From positions 54,421 to 118,420 of the forward strand of contig JADZEM010000143.1 of assembly GCA_020850535.1 (NCBI GenBank): a DNA stretch of 64,000 nt, written 5' to 3'. Both the position numbers and the translations under genes were made by a program. Every line of letters begins with the position of its first letter. Position 1 is the stretch's first letter. The notes beneath the pieces were generated by a model. That model ran no database searches, had not been told where the DNA came from, and worked only from the letters and a program-made list of their open reading frames with translations. This document shows positions 48,939 through 57,932 of the stretch, piece by piece. This stretch comes from Chloroflexota bacterium (GTDB lineage Bacteria > Chloroflexota > UBA6077 > JACCZL01).

Positions 48939-50252
48939 TTACCGTCCGACTCCGCCAGCCCGGACACGTGCGCCGGGATAGTTGCCGGGCAGGCCACGGA
49001 CGGCCAGCCCGAGCGTGAAGACGAGGGTCACGGCGACCGTCATCAAGTTGAGGGCGACGTTCAACACCTGCGCCGCGACGATCCAGTACGGCAACGGCTG
49101 GCCGGGATCGGGGCCGGCCGCCCAGTTGCCGACGAGCAGCGGATCGTGCAGCGCGAGATTGAGCAGCAGGCTGGCCGAGACCATCACGAAGATGGCGCCG
49201 TAGCGCCGGTCGAGCGCCCAGGCGACGGCCAGGAAAGGCAGGGCCATGAAGAGATGGTTCTCATGGGCGCGGACGGTCACGACGAACCAGCCGACCGTCA
49301 GCAGGCCGATGAACGAAAAGAGCCGGTCTCGGGGGCGCAGGCGCGGCAGCTTGACGATCACCAGCGCCACCAGCGCCAGCACCAGCGTCAGCCCGACCAT
49401 CCGGTAGGTGATCGGGCCGAGCAGCGGCTCCCAGTCGTTGATGAAGCGCCACTCGACGAGCGTGGGGATCCACCAGAGGTTGTGAGCCTGGGCGGTCAAC
49501 GCCTGAGCATTGACCGACTTGGTCTCCAGGGCCTCAAAGAAGCGCGCGGCGTGGTGCAGGCGGTTCGTGACGATCCAGGGCAGCAGCACGATCGCCGAGG
49601 CAACCACGCCGCCGAGCGTGCCGAGGATCGCGCCACGCCGGCCATGCCAGAAGATCAGGCCCAGGCCGACGATGGGGAGGAGCACCCAGGCCTGGGGCTT
49701 GGTCAGCGCGGCGAGGGCGATGAGCGCGCCGGCCGCCAGCGGCTGCCCGTAGACCAGCGCGCCGATGGAGAGCAGGGTGAAGGCCGAGTGGACAGGGTCC
49801 GTCTGTCCCAAATGCGCGACATCGTACGCAACCGCGGGGTTCACAGCGTACGCGGCGGCAACCCCGAAAGCGACGCCCGGACCGAAGCGCCGGACGAGCA
49901 GGTAAATGGCTGCCGCGACGACCGGATGGAAGAGGATTCCGGGCAGCTTGATCAAAAAGGTGTAGAGTTGACTCGACACCATCGGCTTTTCAGCGAAGGA
50001 CGGGTCAGCAAAACGCTGATAGAACTCACCGGCGACACCAAAGCAATACAAAAGCACCGGTGGATAGTCGGTTGAGATTCGGTACGCGTTATGAATGCCC
50101 TCGCGGGCGACCTGGCGGCCCCAGACTTTGTTGGTCCCGATGTCGGAGACGTAGCCGGGGCTGACCGCTGCGACGAGCAGGTAGGTCAGAACGACCCCTA
50201 CCAGGAGTACGGCGAGGAGTTGTCCCCAGGAAAGAGGCGCACGAGCGAGCAT
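48939..50252 (-). CDS. Polytopic glycosyltransferase-like membrane protein (GT87-like)
   Basis: 437 aa, about 10-12 TM. Features of GT-C mannosyltransferase-like proteins: STDYPPVLLYCFG after TM1 (acidic Asp-Tyr-Pro-Pro loop), DVAHLGQTDPVHSAF, LTKPQAWVLLPIVGL and VRAHENHLFMALPFL. GT87 and related polyprenyl-phosphate sugar transferases share these. Start ATG 50252 with a GAGGAGGG tract upstream; earlier starts run into the leader. A candidate extended -10 lies at 50336-50344. Upstream partner of the similar gene at 46903-48879. Confidence 0.75.
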   Translation of the reverse strand: MLARAPLSWGQLLAVLLVGVVLTYLLVAAVSPGYVSDIGTNKVWGRQVAREGIHNAYRISTDYPPVLLYCFGVAGEFYQRFADPSFAEKPMVSSQLYTFLIKLPGILFHPVVAAAIYLLVRRFGPGVAFGVAAAYAVNPAVAYDVAHLGQTDPVHSAFTLLSIGALVYGQPLAAGALIALAALTKPQAWVLLPIVGLGLIFWHGRRGAILGTLGGVVASAIVLLPWIVTNRLHHAARFFEALETKSVNAQALTAQAHNLWWIPTLVEWRFINDWEPLLGPITYRMVGLTLVLALVALVIVKLPRLRPRDRLFSFIGLLTVGWFVVTVRAHENHLFMALPFLAVAWALDRRYGAIFVMVSASLLLNLALHDPLLVGNWAAGPDPGQPLPYWIVAAQVLNVALNLMTVAVTLVFTLGLAVRGLPGNYPGARVRAGGVGR

Positions 50253-50705
50253 GGCCTGCGGCCCTCCTCGCGGGGTGCGAGCGGGCTTGAGAGGAACGGC
50301 GCGTCCGAGGCCGTGAGCCGGCATACTGCGGGCGGATTGTAGCAGCCCGCGGGAGGGCGAATCATATACGTGCGTGCAAGAGAACCGGTAACCGTGACGC
50401 ATCAGGGTATTGCCGAGGGATACCTGCTGTGGCATGATACTCTCGAAAGTAGCGTTAGTGCGCTTAACAGAATTGAATGAGCGCGATACCGCCCCGGCAG
50501 TCACTCGTTATAGGGTGCGACGCGCGAAGGGCGAGCCGGCGCAGGAACGCAACATAAGCGAAACAGGGCTCATTGGGGGAGTTCGTGGGGTGTACGGCGG
50601 AGACCGGGGCTGACAGCATGCGGAACCTGAGGGTGGGCAGGGCTGCGAGCGACGTTGAAATCAACGAGAGCCCGGTTGGACTTGACAGGGCAGGAGCGTA
50701 GTGCT
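50253..50705. promoter_or_regulatory. Divergent intergenic region upstream of two envelope genes
   Basis: 453 bp. On the minus strand TGCTACAAT (50344-50336) is a candidate extended -10 for the membrane glycosyltransferase gene. On the plus strand GGAG at 50694-50697 serves the surface-protein GTG at 50706. No cyclic-di-GMP or other riboswitch consensus was recognised, and no RNA gene. Confidence 0.35.
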
Positions 50706-52370
50706 GTGACCGCGACGAAGAATCCGCAGAAGATCAGTCGGCGCCGGTTTGCTGGCTCGGCCACAGCTGCCGTTGGTGTGGTGGCGGCGACGAGCTATGT
50801 CAAGCCAGAGATGAAGGCGTTGGGCATCCCCACTGCTTTTGCCCAGGTTTCCCCAGTGCCGACCAAAGATATCACCGTGACGCTGCAGACGCCGACGAAG
50901 ACGGCAGGCACGGTGACGCCCACGGCCACCGGCACGCAGTCCACCGTCACCCCGACGAGCACGCGTGGCACGGTGACCCCGACCGCGACGCAGTCTACCG
51001 CCACCCCGACCGCGACGCAGTCCACCGCCACCCCGACCGCGACGCAGTCTACCGCCACGCCGACCGCGACGAACGGCACGGCGACGCCAACCGCGACGCA
51101 GTCCACCGCCACGCCGACATCGACTGGCACGCCCGGCACGGCCACGCCGACGGCGACCGAGGCGACGGCGACGCCGACGGCAACGGGTACCCAGTCCACG
51201 CCGACGGCCACCGCTACGCAGTCCACCGTGACCCCGACGGGGACGGCCACGCCGACGGCGACCGGGGCCACGGCGACCCCGACGCCCACCGCGTCGTTGA
51301 CGGTCACGCCGGACGAGACGCCGGGCACCCCGACCCCCACGGCGACGCCGACAGGCACCCAGGCGACGGCTACCCCGACCTCGACGGCTACGCCAACGGC
51401 GACCGAAGCTACGGCCACGCCGACGGCAACGGGCACCCAGTCCACGCCGACGGCCACCGCGACGCAGTCCACCGTGACGCCGACCGCGACCCAGTCCACC
51501 GTGACGCCCACGTCAACGGGCACGCCCGGGACAGCCACGCCCACGCCGACTTCGACCGCAACATCCACGGCCACCTCGACGGGCACGCCCACGCCGACTT
51601 CGACCGCAACCGCAACATCCACGGCCACCTCGACGGGCACGCCCTCGACGTCAACGCCCACGCCGACCGGCACGCTGCCCACGGCGACTCCGACCGAGAC
51701 GCCAACTGCAACGCCGACGGCGTCGCTGACGCTCACGCCAGACGAGACGCCCGGCACGCCGACGCCGACGACCACGCCTGGCACGCCAACGGCGACCGCA
51801 ACGCCCGTGACATCGACGCCATCGCCCACGTCAACGCCGAACAATAACAACAACGATAATGACGACGACGACGATGATGATGATGATGATGACGACGATA
51901 GTGACAATGACAATGGCGATGATGATGATGATGATGACGACGACACCACGACGCGTCGTTCGTCGAGCGATGACCCGGGCAGCCGTTTCAGCACCATTCC
52001 GGCCAGCAACTATCCTGGCGTCCTGAGCGCCAACCCGGCCGCGCCCTCGAACCCGGGCGTGCTGTCGGCGGCTCCTCGGCCAGCGCCGGGCGTTGCAGCG
52101 GCGAATCCGGTCCCGCCGGTGGCGGCTGCCGCGCCGCGGCCCGTGCAGACGCCGTCCGTCCTCCCCGTCGCGGGGCAGGCCGGCATGGATCTGCCACGGC
52201 TGGCGGCGCTGGCGGGCCTCGGGCTGGTGGCGTCGGGGCTGGGGCTGCGCCTGCGTGACCGTCTCTTCGGTGGGCGGCAGGATCCGCCACCGCCGACCCC
52301 GCCCGCTGGCGACGGCGGCGGCCAGTACGAGACGGACGTGGCCGATACCTACGTCGACGACCAGATGTAA
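50706..52370 (+). CDS. Tat-exported Thr/Pro- and Asp-rich surface protein with LPxxG-like C-terminus
   Basis: 554 aa. Twin-arginine signal (KISRRRFAGSATAAVGVVAA), a mature start near AFAQVSP, then about 320 residues of Thr/Pro/Ala repeats (TATPTATQST, TSTGTPGTATPT types), an Asn/Asp block with runs of Asp, a Pro/Ala-rich part, and a C-terminus LPVAGQAGMDLPRLAALAGL with a hydrophobic helix and basic stop (RLRDR). This end resembles a sortase signal (LPVAG instead of LPxTG), but 42 residues follow the helix. Likely a wall- or membrane-anchored, glycosylated stalk protein with Ca-binding Asp tract (inference). GTG 50706 with GGAG 8 nt upstream; the open frame starts at 50655. Confidence 0.8.
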   Translation: MTATKNPQKISRRRFAGSATAAVGVVAATSYVKPEMKALGIPTAFAQVSPVPTKDITVTLQTPTKTAGTVTPTATGTQSTVTPTSTRGTVTPTATQSTATPTATQSTATPTATQSTATPTATNGTATPTATQSTATPTSTGTPGTATPTATEATATPTATGTQSTPTATATQSTVTPTGTATPTATGATATPTPTASLTVTPDETPGTPTPTATPTGTQATATPTSTATPTATEATATPTATGTQSTPTATATQSTVTPTATQSTVTPTSTGTPGTATPTPTSTATSTATSTGTPTPTSTATATSTATSTGTPSTSTPTPTGTLPTATPTETPTATPTASLTLTPDETPGTPTPTTTPGTPTATATPVTSTPSPTSTPNNNNNDNDDDDDDDDDDDDDSDNDNGDDDDDDDDDTTTRRSSSDDPGSRFSTIPASNYPGVLSANPAAPSNPGVLSAAPRPAPGVAAANPVPPVAAAAPRPVQTPSVLPVAGQAGMDLPRLAALAGLGLVASGLGLRLRDRLFGGRQDPPPPTPPAGDGGGQYETDVADTYVDDQM

Positions 52371-52404
52371 GCACGACGCTCGCCGTACATCAGGCGTCCA
52401 GCGG

Positions 52405-52431
52405 CCCCGATTGGCATCGTGCCAGTCGGGG
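52405..52431 (+). terminator. Terminator hairpin of the surface protein gene
   Basis: CCCCGATTGGCA-tcg-TGCCAGTCGGGG, 12-bp stem with one G-U pair in RNA, 34 bp after the stop. The short element copy 12 is inserted at the foot of its right arm. Confidence 0.6.
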
Positions 52432-52435
52432 CTGC

Positions 52436-52543
52436 CAGGGTAGTCGCATGTTCGTTGGTGTTCCCAAACCGTCGTGAGACGCGCACTCGGGGGTTGAAAG
52501 CCCCGACGACGCTGCACGACCCGCCCAACGTGCAATCGCCCTG
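52436..52543. mobile_element. Short-form (108 bp) hairpin element, copy 12
   Basis: Ends CAGGGTAGTCGCATG and CGTGCAATCGCCCTG. Single hairpin region GGGGGTTGAAAGCCCC. Flanked by TCGGGGCTGC (52426-52435) and TCGGGGCCGC (52544-52553), 9 of 10 identical; the duplicated target is the right arm of the preceding terminator. Same length as copy 7. Confidence 0.8.
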
Positions 52544-52660
52544 TCGGGGCCGCTGCCGTCTCGTCACTCCGAGTCGTCTGTGGGGTATCCTTCGTGGCCG
52601 TGGTCGGTGGCGGTCCGCAGCCGGGCCGACGTTGGCCGGCCGATCTGGGACTGGATACCT

Positions 52661-53611
52661 ATGCCGGACGTCGTGACCTTCGGCGAGACGATGGCGCTCT
52701 TCACCCCGCGCGAGACCGGACCGTTGCGGTACGTCCCGGAGTTTCGCCTCAAGATGGGCGGCACCGAGAGCAACCTTGCCATCGCCCTGGCGCGCCTCGG
52801 CATCAGCGTTGGCTGGTTCAGCCGCCTGGGCGACGATGAGCTGGGACGCTTCATCGTCCACAACGTGCGCGGTGAGGGCGTGGACGCGAGCCGGGTGATC
52901 GTGGACCCTGACGCGCCGACGGCGCTCTATCTGAAGGAGATCAGCGCCGTCGGCGACACGACGGTCTACTACTACCGGCGCGGCTCGGCGGCCTCGCGGA
53001 TGCAGCCGTCCGACCTGGACACCGCCTACATCACCGGCTCGCGCTGGCTGCATGTGACGGGCATCACGCCGGCCCTCTCCGAGAGCTGCCGGGACACAGT
53101 GGCCGCGTCCATCGAGCTGGCGCGCGATTCGGGCCTGGCCGTCTCGTTTGACCCGAACCTGCGGCTCAAGCTCTGGACGGCCGAGCAGGCCCGTGAGACG
53201 ATGACGCCACTGGTGCAGCGGTCGACGGTGCTGCTGGGCGGCTCCGAGGAGATGGCGCTCATCTTCGGGACGGCGACGCCGGACGCGGCGGCGGACTGGG
53301 CGCTCAGGCAGGGTGTGGAGATCGCCGCGATCAAGCTCGGGGCTGACGGCGCGCTGGTGGCAACGGCCGACGAGCGCCGGACCGTCCCGCCGTTCAGCAT
53401 CCCGCACGTGGTGGATACGGTCGGCGCCGGCGACGGCTTCGACGCGGGGTTCATCGCCGGGCGGCTGCTCGGGCGCGATCCGTGGGCGGCGGCGGTGCTG
53501 GGGAACGTGGTCGGGGCGCACGCCCTGATGGTCGAAGGGGACTTCGAGGGCTACCCGACGATGGCCGAGGCCGAGGCGTTTATCGCCGGGCGGGCCAGAG
53601 TCGCGCGGTAA
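52661..53611 (+). CDS. PfkB-family sugar kinase (2-keto-3-deoxygluconate kinase-like)
   Basis: 316 aa ribokinase fold. N-terminal DVVTFGETMALFTPRETGPL as in KDG kinases, GGTESNLAIALARLG, a tyrosine-rich segment VYYYRRGSAAS found in KdgK, and the catalytic DTVGAGDGFDAGF (anion hole and base Asp). Phosphorylates a sugar or keto-deoxy sugar acid with ATP. ATG 52661 with GGGA upstream. Fits the sugar-acid catabolism theme of the enolase-superfamily gene at 34480, though unlinked. Confidence 0.86.
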   Translation: MPDVVTFGETMALFTPRETGPLRYVPEFRLKMGGTESNLAIALARLGISVGWFSRLGDDELGRFIVHNVRGEGVDASRVIVDPDAPTALYLKEISAVGDTTVYYYRRGSAASRMQPSDLDTAYITGSRWLHVTGITPALSESCRDTVAASIELARDSGLAVSFDPNLRLKLWTAEQARETMTPLVQRSTVLLGGSEEMALIFGTATPDAAADWALRQGVEIAAIKLGADGALVATADERRTVPPFSIPHVVDTVGAGDGFDAGFIAGRLLGRDPWAAAVLGNVVGAHALMVEGDFEGYPTMAEAEAFIAGRARVAR

Positions 53612-53655
53612 CGCGTGCGTCTGTGGCCGCGGCGCGCCAGTTCTCCGAGAAGCGT

Positions 53656-53735
53656 GGTCGGGGGTGAGGGCCTCGAACGCCGACGTGCGGAATATGTGGA
53701 TATTTCGTGAAACGCCATCAACCCCTGACCCACAA
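53656..53735. repeat. Fragment related to the insert of copy 8
   Basis: GGTCGGGGGTGAGGGCCTCG, then GGAATATGTGGATATTTCGT and AACCCCTGACC. Matches the right part of the foreign insert in element copy 8 (30565-30640: GGTCGGGGGGTGAGGGCCTC, GGAATACGCGGTTATTTCGT, AAGCCCGACC). The CCCTCACCCCCC repeat and this GGAATA...TTTCGT segment therefore belong to one unit. Confidence 0.55.
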
Positions 53736-53855
53736 GTGTATCTGCCAGATCGAGAGCGGAAACACCCGGGATGACACCGGGGCGACAGTTTGCGGCCCAC
53801 CATGCGTGGCACCATGACGGTGACGCGGCGGTGGCGTCGAGATGAGCGAGGCAGC

Positions 53856-54668
53856 ATGAGCGAGCAGTGGCGACTGGTCTTTCTGGGCGGCGGGCAGATG
53901 GCCGAGGCGATTGCCCGGGGCGTCATCGCGGCCGGGCTGCTGAAGCCCGAGCAGATCGCCGCGTCTGAGGTGCGGGCGGCTCGGCGCGAGTACCTCCAGA
54001 ATCAGGTGGGGATTCAGGCGGTGGCGAGCAACGCCGAGGCGGTGGCCCTGGGCGACGTGATCCTGCTGGCGGTGAAGCCGCAGGATACGGCGACGGTGCT
54101 GGCGGATATCGGCGGGCTGGTGACGCCATCGCAGGTGGTGGTGTCCATCGCCGCGGGCGTGCCGCTGAAGAAGCTCGAAGCGCCGTTCACACGGCCTGTT
54201 CCCGTGGTGCGGGTGATGCCGAACACGCCGTGCCTGGTGGGCGCGGGGATGGCGGCCATCGCACGCGGGACGCACGCCTCGGCGGACGACGAGGCCAGGG
54301 TGTTGAGCATCTTCAACGCGACCGGCAAGGCGGTCAGCGTGGCCGAGAAAGACCTGGACGCCGTGACGGGGCTGTCCGGGAGCGGGCCGGGCTACGTGGC
54401 GGTGATCGTCGAGGCGATGATCGACGGCGGCGTGCGGGCCGGGCTGGCGCGGGACATCGCCACGACGCTGGCCGTGCAGACGGTGCTCGGATCGGCGCAG
54501 ATGCTCTCGCAGACGGGCGAGCACCCGGCCCGCCTCAAGGACATGGTGACGTCACCGGGCGGCACGACCATCGCCGGCGTGCATGCTCTGGAGCAGGGCG
54601 GCCTGCGCGCGGCGATGATCGACGCGATTGTTGCAGCGACCGACCGGTCGCGCGAGCTAGGGAGCTAG
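53856..54668 (+). CDS. proC: Pyrroline-5-carboxylate reductase
   Basis: 270 aa. Last step of proline synthesis. Rossmann FLGGGQMAEAIARGVIAAG, AVKPQDTATVL, SIAAGVPLKKLE, RVMPNTPCLVGAGM, and the C-terminal signature DAVTGLSGSGPGYVAVIVEAM and MVTSPGGTTIAGVHALEQGG. Start ATG 53856 (MSEQWRLVFLGGG); the frame is open from 53790. fabI follows 5 bp later, so the two form a transcription unit. Confidence 0.95.
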   Translation: MSEQWRLVFLGGGQMAEAIARGVIAAGLLKPEQIAASEVRAARREYLQNQVGIQAVASNAEAVALGDVILLAVKPQDTATVLADIGGLVTPSQVVVSIAAGVPLKKLEAPFTRPVPVVRVMPNTPCLVGAGMAAIARGTHASADDEARVLSIFNATGKAVSVAEKDLDAVTGLSGSGPGYVAVIVEAMIDGGVRAGLARDIATTLAVQTVLGSAQMLSQTGEHPARLKDMVTSPGGTTIAGVHALEQGGLRAAMIDAIVAATDRSRELGS

Positions 54669-54673
54669 GGACG

Positions 54674-55450
<777 letters not shown>

Positions 55451-55499
55451 GCGGATGGCGGGTGGCCTTCACGGCGCGGCCGGTGGAAGGCGCTCACCC

Positions 55500-55715
55500 C
55501 AGGGCAAGCGCATGTACGCTGGTTTCCCAAAGCATCATGGAACGGGCGGTCGGGGACTGAAGTCCCCGCCTACCGTCACGCCGTCGCTGCGCGACGGCCG
55601 TCGGGAACGGCAGGCACTGGTGCGACTGGAGCGTCGCGCAGCGACTGCAGGAGTGTAGGCGGGGCTTTCAAGCCCCGACGCGGCGGCACGACGCGCTCAA
55701 CAGACGATTGCCCTG
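55500..55715. mobile_element. Hairpin MITE-like element, copy 13 (first of tandem pair)
   Basis: 216 bp. Left end CAGGGCAAGCGCATG (diverged), right end CAGACGATTGCCCTG. Hairpins GGGGACTGAAGTCCCC and GGGGCTTTCAAGCCCC. A 10-bp spacer GTAGCAGCAT (55716-55725) separates it from copy 14. No target duplication is visible around the pair, so it may be older or rearranged. Follows a hairpin just after fabI. Confidence 0.85.
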
Positions 55716-55725
55716 GTAGCAGCAT

Positions 55726-55942
55726 CAGGGCGATTGCATGTTCATTGGTGTCCCCGAAGCATCATGGAACGGGCGGTCGGGGACTGAAGTCCCCGCCTAC
55801 CGTCACGCAGTCGCTGCGCGACGGCCGTCGGGCACGGCAGGCACTGGTGCGACTGGCGCGTCGCGCAGCGACTGCAGGAGTGTAGGCGGGGCTTTCAAGC
55901 CCCGACGCGGCGGCACGACGACATCAACATGCGATCGCCCTG
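55726..55942. mobile_element. Hairpin MITE-like element, copy 14 (second of tandem pair)
   Basis: 217 bp, CAGGGCGATTGCATG to CATGCGATCGCCCTG, nearly identical to copies 4 and 6. The open frame of the next gene extends upstream through this element, but that is a by-product and is excluded from the gene. Confidence 0.9.
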
Positions 55943-56076
55943 CGGTGCCCGTGCCGGCCGTCGACAACGGCGGCAACGCCGTGCTACCGTCGCCTCACAG
56001 CGGTGTGACCCCGGTCATGCCGACAGTGGGAGCCTGGGCGCTCTGCGCCCCACGCTGGACGCTCCCCCCGGAGGAC

Positions 56077-57645
56077 ATGGTGCTCGACGTACTCCTGCGA
56101 AACGCCCGCATCCTCGACGGCAGCGGGAACCCGTGGTATCGCGGCGAGGTTGGGATTCAGGGCGACAAGATCGTCGCGGTCGGCAGGGTCGGGACCGACG
56201 CCGCCGCCAGGGTGATCGACTGCGGCGGCCAGATCGTCAGCCCAGGCTTCATCGACATGCACACGCACGCCGACGTCATGATGCTGGCCGAGCCCGAGCA
56301 TCCCGGCAAGATCTACCAGGGCGTCACGACCGAGTTGATGGGCCAGGACGGGCTGTCGTACGCGCCGGTCTCCCCCGACACGCTCCAACTGCTGCGGCGT
56401 CACCTGGCCGCCCTCAACGGCAACCCCGACGTTGGCTGGGACTGGACCACCGTTGCCTCGTTCCTGGCGCGATTCGACAGGCAGGTCTCCACGAACGTCG
56501 CCTTCCTGGTGCCGCACTGCGCCGTGCGGGTCGAGGCGATGGGGATGCAGGATCGCCTCCCCACGTCTGCCGAGTTGGACAGGATGTGCCAGCTTGTGGA
56601 CGAGGGGATGGCCGATGGCGCGGTCGGCTTCGCCACCGGTCTGGACTACACGCCGCAGTTCTGGTCGGATACCAACGAACTCATCGAGATCTGCAAGGTG
56701 GTGGCGCGGCGCGGCGGCGTGTACGTGACCCACATGCGCTCCAGCCTTGGCGACAAGGTGTTCGATCCAATCAAGGAAGCGATTGAGATCGGCCGCAAGT
56801 CGGGCGTCAAGGTCCATCTCTCGCACCAGCGCGGCGACTCTGTCGGCAAGTCGCACGGACCCAGGGACATCCTGCGGTTGTACGAGGAGGCGCGCGCCGA
56901 GGGCGTGGACCTGAGCTTCGACAACTACCCGTACACGCGCGGCAGCTCGCTGCTTCACAGCCGGCTGCCGGCCTGGACCCATGTCGGCGGCCCGGAGGCC
57001 ATCATCGCCCGGCTCAAGGATCCCACAACGCGGGCCAGGATCGAGGCCGAGCTTGACGCGGCCGGCAACCCCTGGGACCAGTACACGATGGCGAGCATCG
57101 AGGGTGGCGAGCAGCACCTCGAAGGCTGGACCATCGCGGAAGCGGCCAACGAGGCCGGCAAGCCGCCTGTCACCTTCGTGTGCGACACCCTGGTCGAGAC
57201 TGACCTGGGCGTCTCCTTCGTCAGTCCATCGACCTCGACGGAAGAGTCGCTCGACGAGATGCTGGCCCACGACCTCGCCACCCACGGCAGCGATGGCCTG
57301 TGCATCGGCTCGCGTCGGCACCCACGCTCGTTCGGGTCGTTCGCGCGGGTGCTGGGGCGGTTCGTCCGCGAGCGGAAGGTGATGCCGCTGGCCGAGGCTG
57401 TCCGCAAGATGACCTCGGCCCCGGCGCTGCGGATCGGCCTGAAGGATCGTGGCCTCGTGCGCGAGGGCTTCGTGGCCGACCTCGCCGTCTGGGACGAGAC
57501 GACCATCGCCGACCGCAGCACCTACGAGCAGCCGCTGGTCACGGCCACCGGCGTCAGCTACGTGTTCGTCAGCGGCGAGCTGGCGCTGGACGCAGGCGAG
57601 CACACGGGCAAGACGCCGGGCCGCGCGCTGAAGCCACTGATCTAG
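56077..57645 (+). CDS. N-acyl-D-amino-acid deacylase (D-aminoacylase family)
   Basis: 522 aa amidohydrolase. LDVLLRNARILDGSGNPWYRGEV at the N-terminus, metal motif SPGFIDMHTHADVMML (HxH), GQDGLSYAPVSPD, the family Glu region VTHMRSSLGDKV, HLSHQRGDS, and C-terminal ALRIGLKDRGLVREGFVADLAVWD. The family hydrolyses N-acyl-D-amino acids and related amides. GGAGG lies next to ATG 56077; GTG 56080, one codon on, has better spacing and may be the real start. Upstream frame belongs to the repeats. Confidence 0.9.
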   Translation: MVLDVLLRNARILDGSGNPWYRGEVGIQGDKIVAVGRVGTDAAARVIDCGGQIVSPGFIDMHTHADVMMLAEPEHPGKIYQGVTTELMGQDGLSYAPVSPDTLQLLRRHLAALNGNPDVGWDWTTVASFLARFDRQVSTNVAFLVPHCAVRVEAMGMQDRLPTSAELDRMCQLVDEGMADGAVGFATGLDYTPQFWSDTNELIEICKVVARRGGVYVTHMRSSLGDKVFDPIKEAIEIGRKSGVKVHLSHQRGDSVGKSHGPRDILRLYEEARAEGVDLSFDNYPYTRGSSLLHSRLPAWTHVGGPEAIIARLKDPTTRARIEAELDAAGNPWDQYTMASIEGGEQHLEGWTIAEAANEAGKPPVTFVCDTLVETDLGVSFVSPSTSTEESLDEMLAHDLATHGSDGLCIGSRRHPRSFGSFARVLGRFVRERKVMPLAEAVRKMTSAPALRIGLKDRGLVREGFVADLAVWDETTIADRSTYEQPLVTATGVSYVFVSGELALDAGEHTGKTPGRALKPLI

Positions 57646-57675
57646 ACCGCCGCGCGCGGTTGTCTTTCGGATGCT

Positions 57676-57698
57676 CCGCTCCCGTGCATCGGGAGCGG
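57676..57698 (+). terminator. Hairpin downstream of the D-aminoacylase gene
   Basis: CCGCTCCCG-tgcat-CGGGAGCGG, perfect 9-bp stem, 31 bp after the stop. No T-run. Confidence 0.55.
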
Positions 57699-57713
57699 GG
57701 TGCCAACGCCGCT

Positions 57714-57830
57714 CGAATTGGCGCCCATGGCGCTTCGGCACCGCGAGCGTCAGCGCGTGGACTGTATGGCGATGGTCCGACTCGCCGACGCTCCTGGTGC
57801 GGATGGCGTCCTCTCTCATTGGCATGGGCA
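57714..57830. repeat. GAGCGTCAGC hairpin repeat, upstream copy
   Basis: About 115 bp similar to 58637-58755 in the same orientation. The core GAGCGTCAGCGCGTGGAC ... GTCCGACTCGCCGACGCTC folds as a hairpin. The flanks TTGGCGCCC and GTCCTCTCT are also shared. Together the two copies bracket the hemolysin III-like gene. Confidence 0.6.
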
Positions 57831-57932
57831 GAGGGAAGCAGGCGGCGCGGGCCATCCGAGACGGAAGAAGCCTTTCGTCAACCGCCGATGCGCCCCTATA
57901 CTCCGACCACGATATCCTGACTCGGAGGGCGC

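Noticed and set aside
46903..48997. Overlapping 575-codon minus-strand frame from 48997 to 47270
   Set aside because: Different frame from the membrane protein, Arg/Gly/Pro-rich, no hydrophobic pattern: a shadow.
50795..52009. 404-codon Val/Gly-rich minus-strand frame
   Set aside because: Antisense to the Thr/Pro repeats of the surface protein; its VGVAVG pattern is just the complement of the ACG/CCG repeats.
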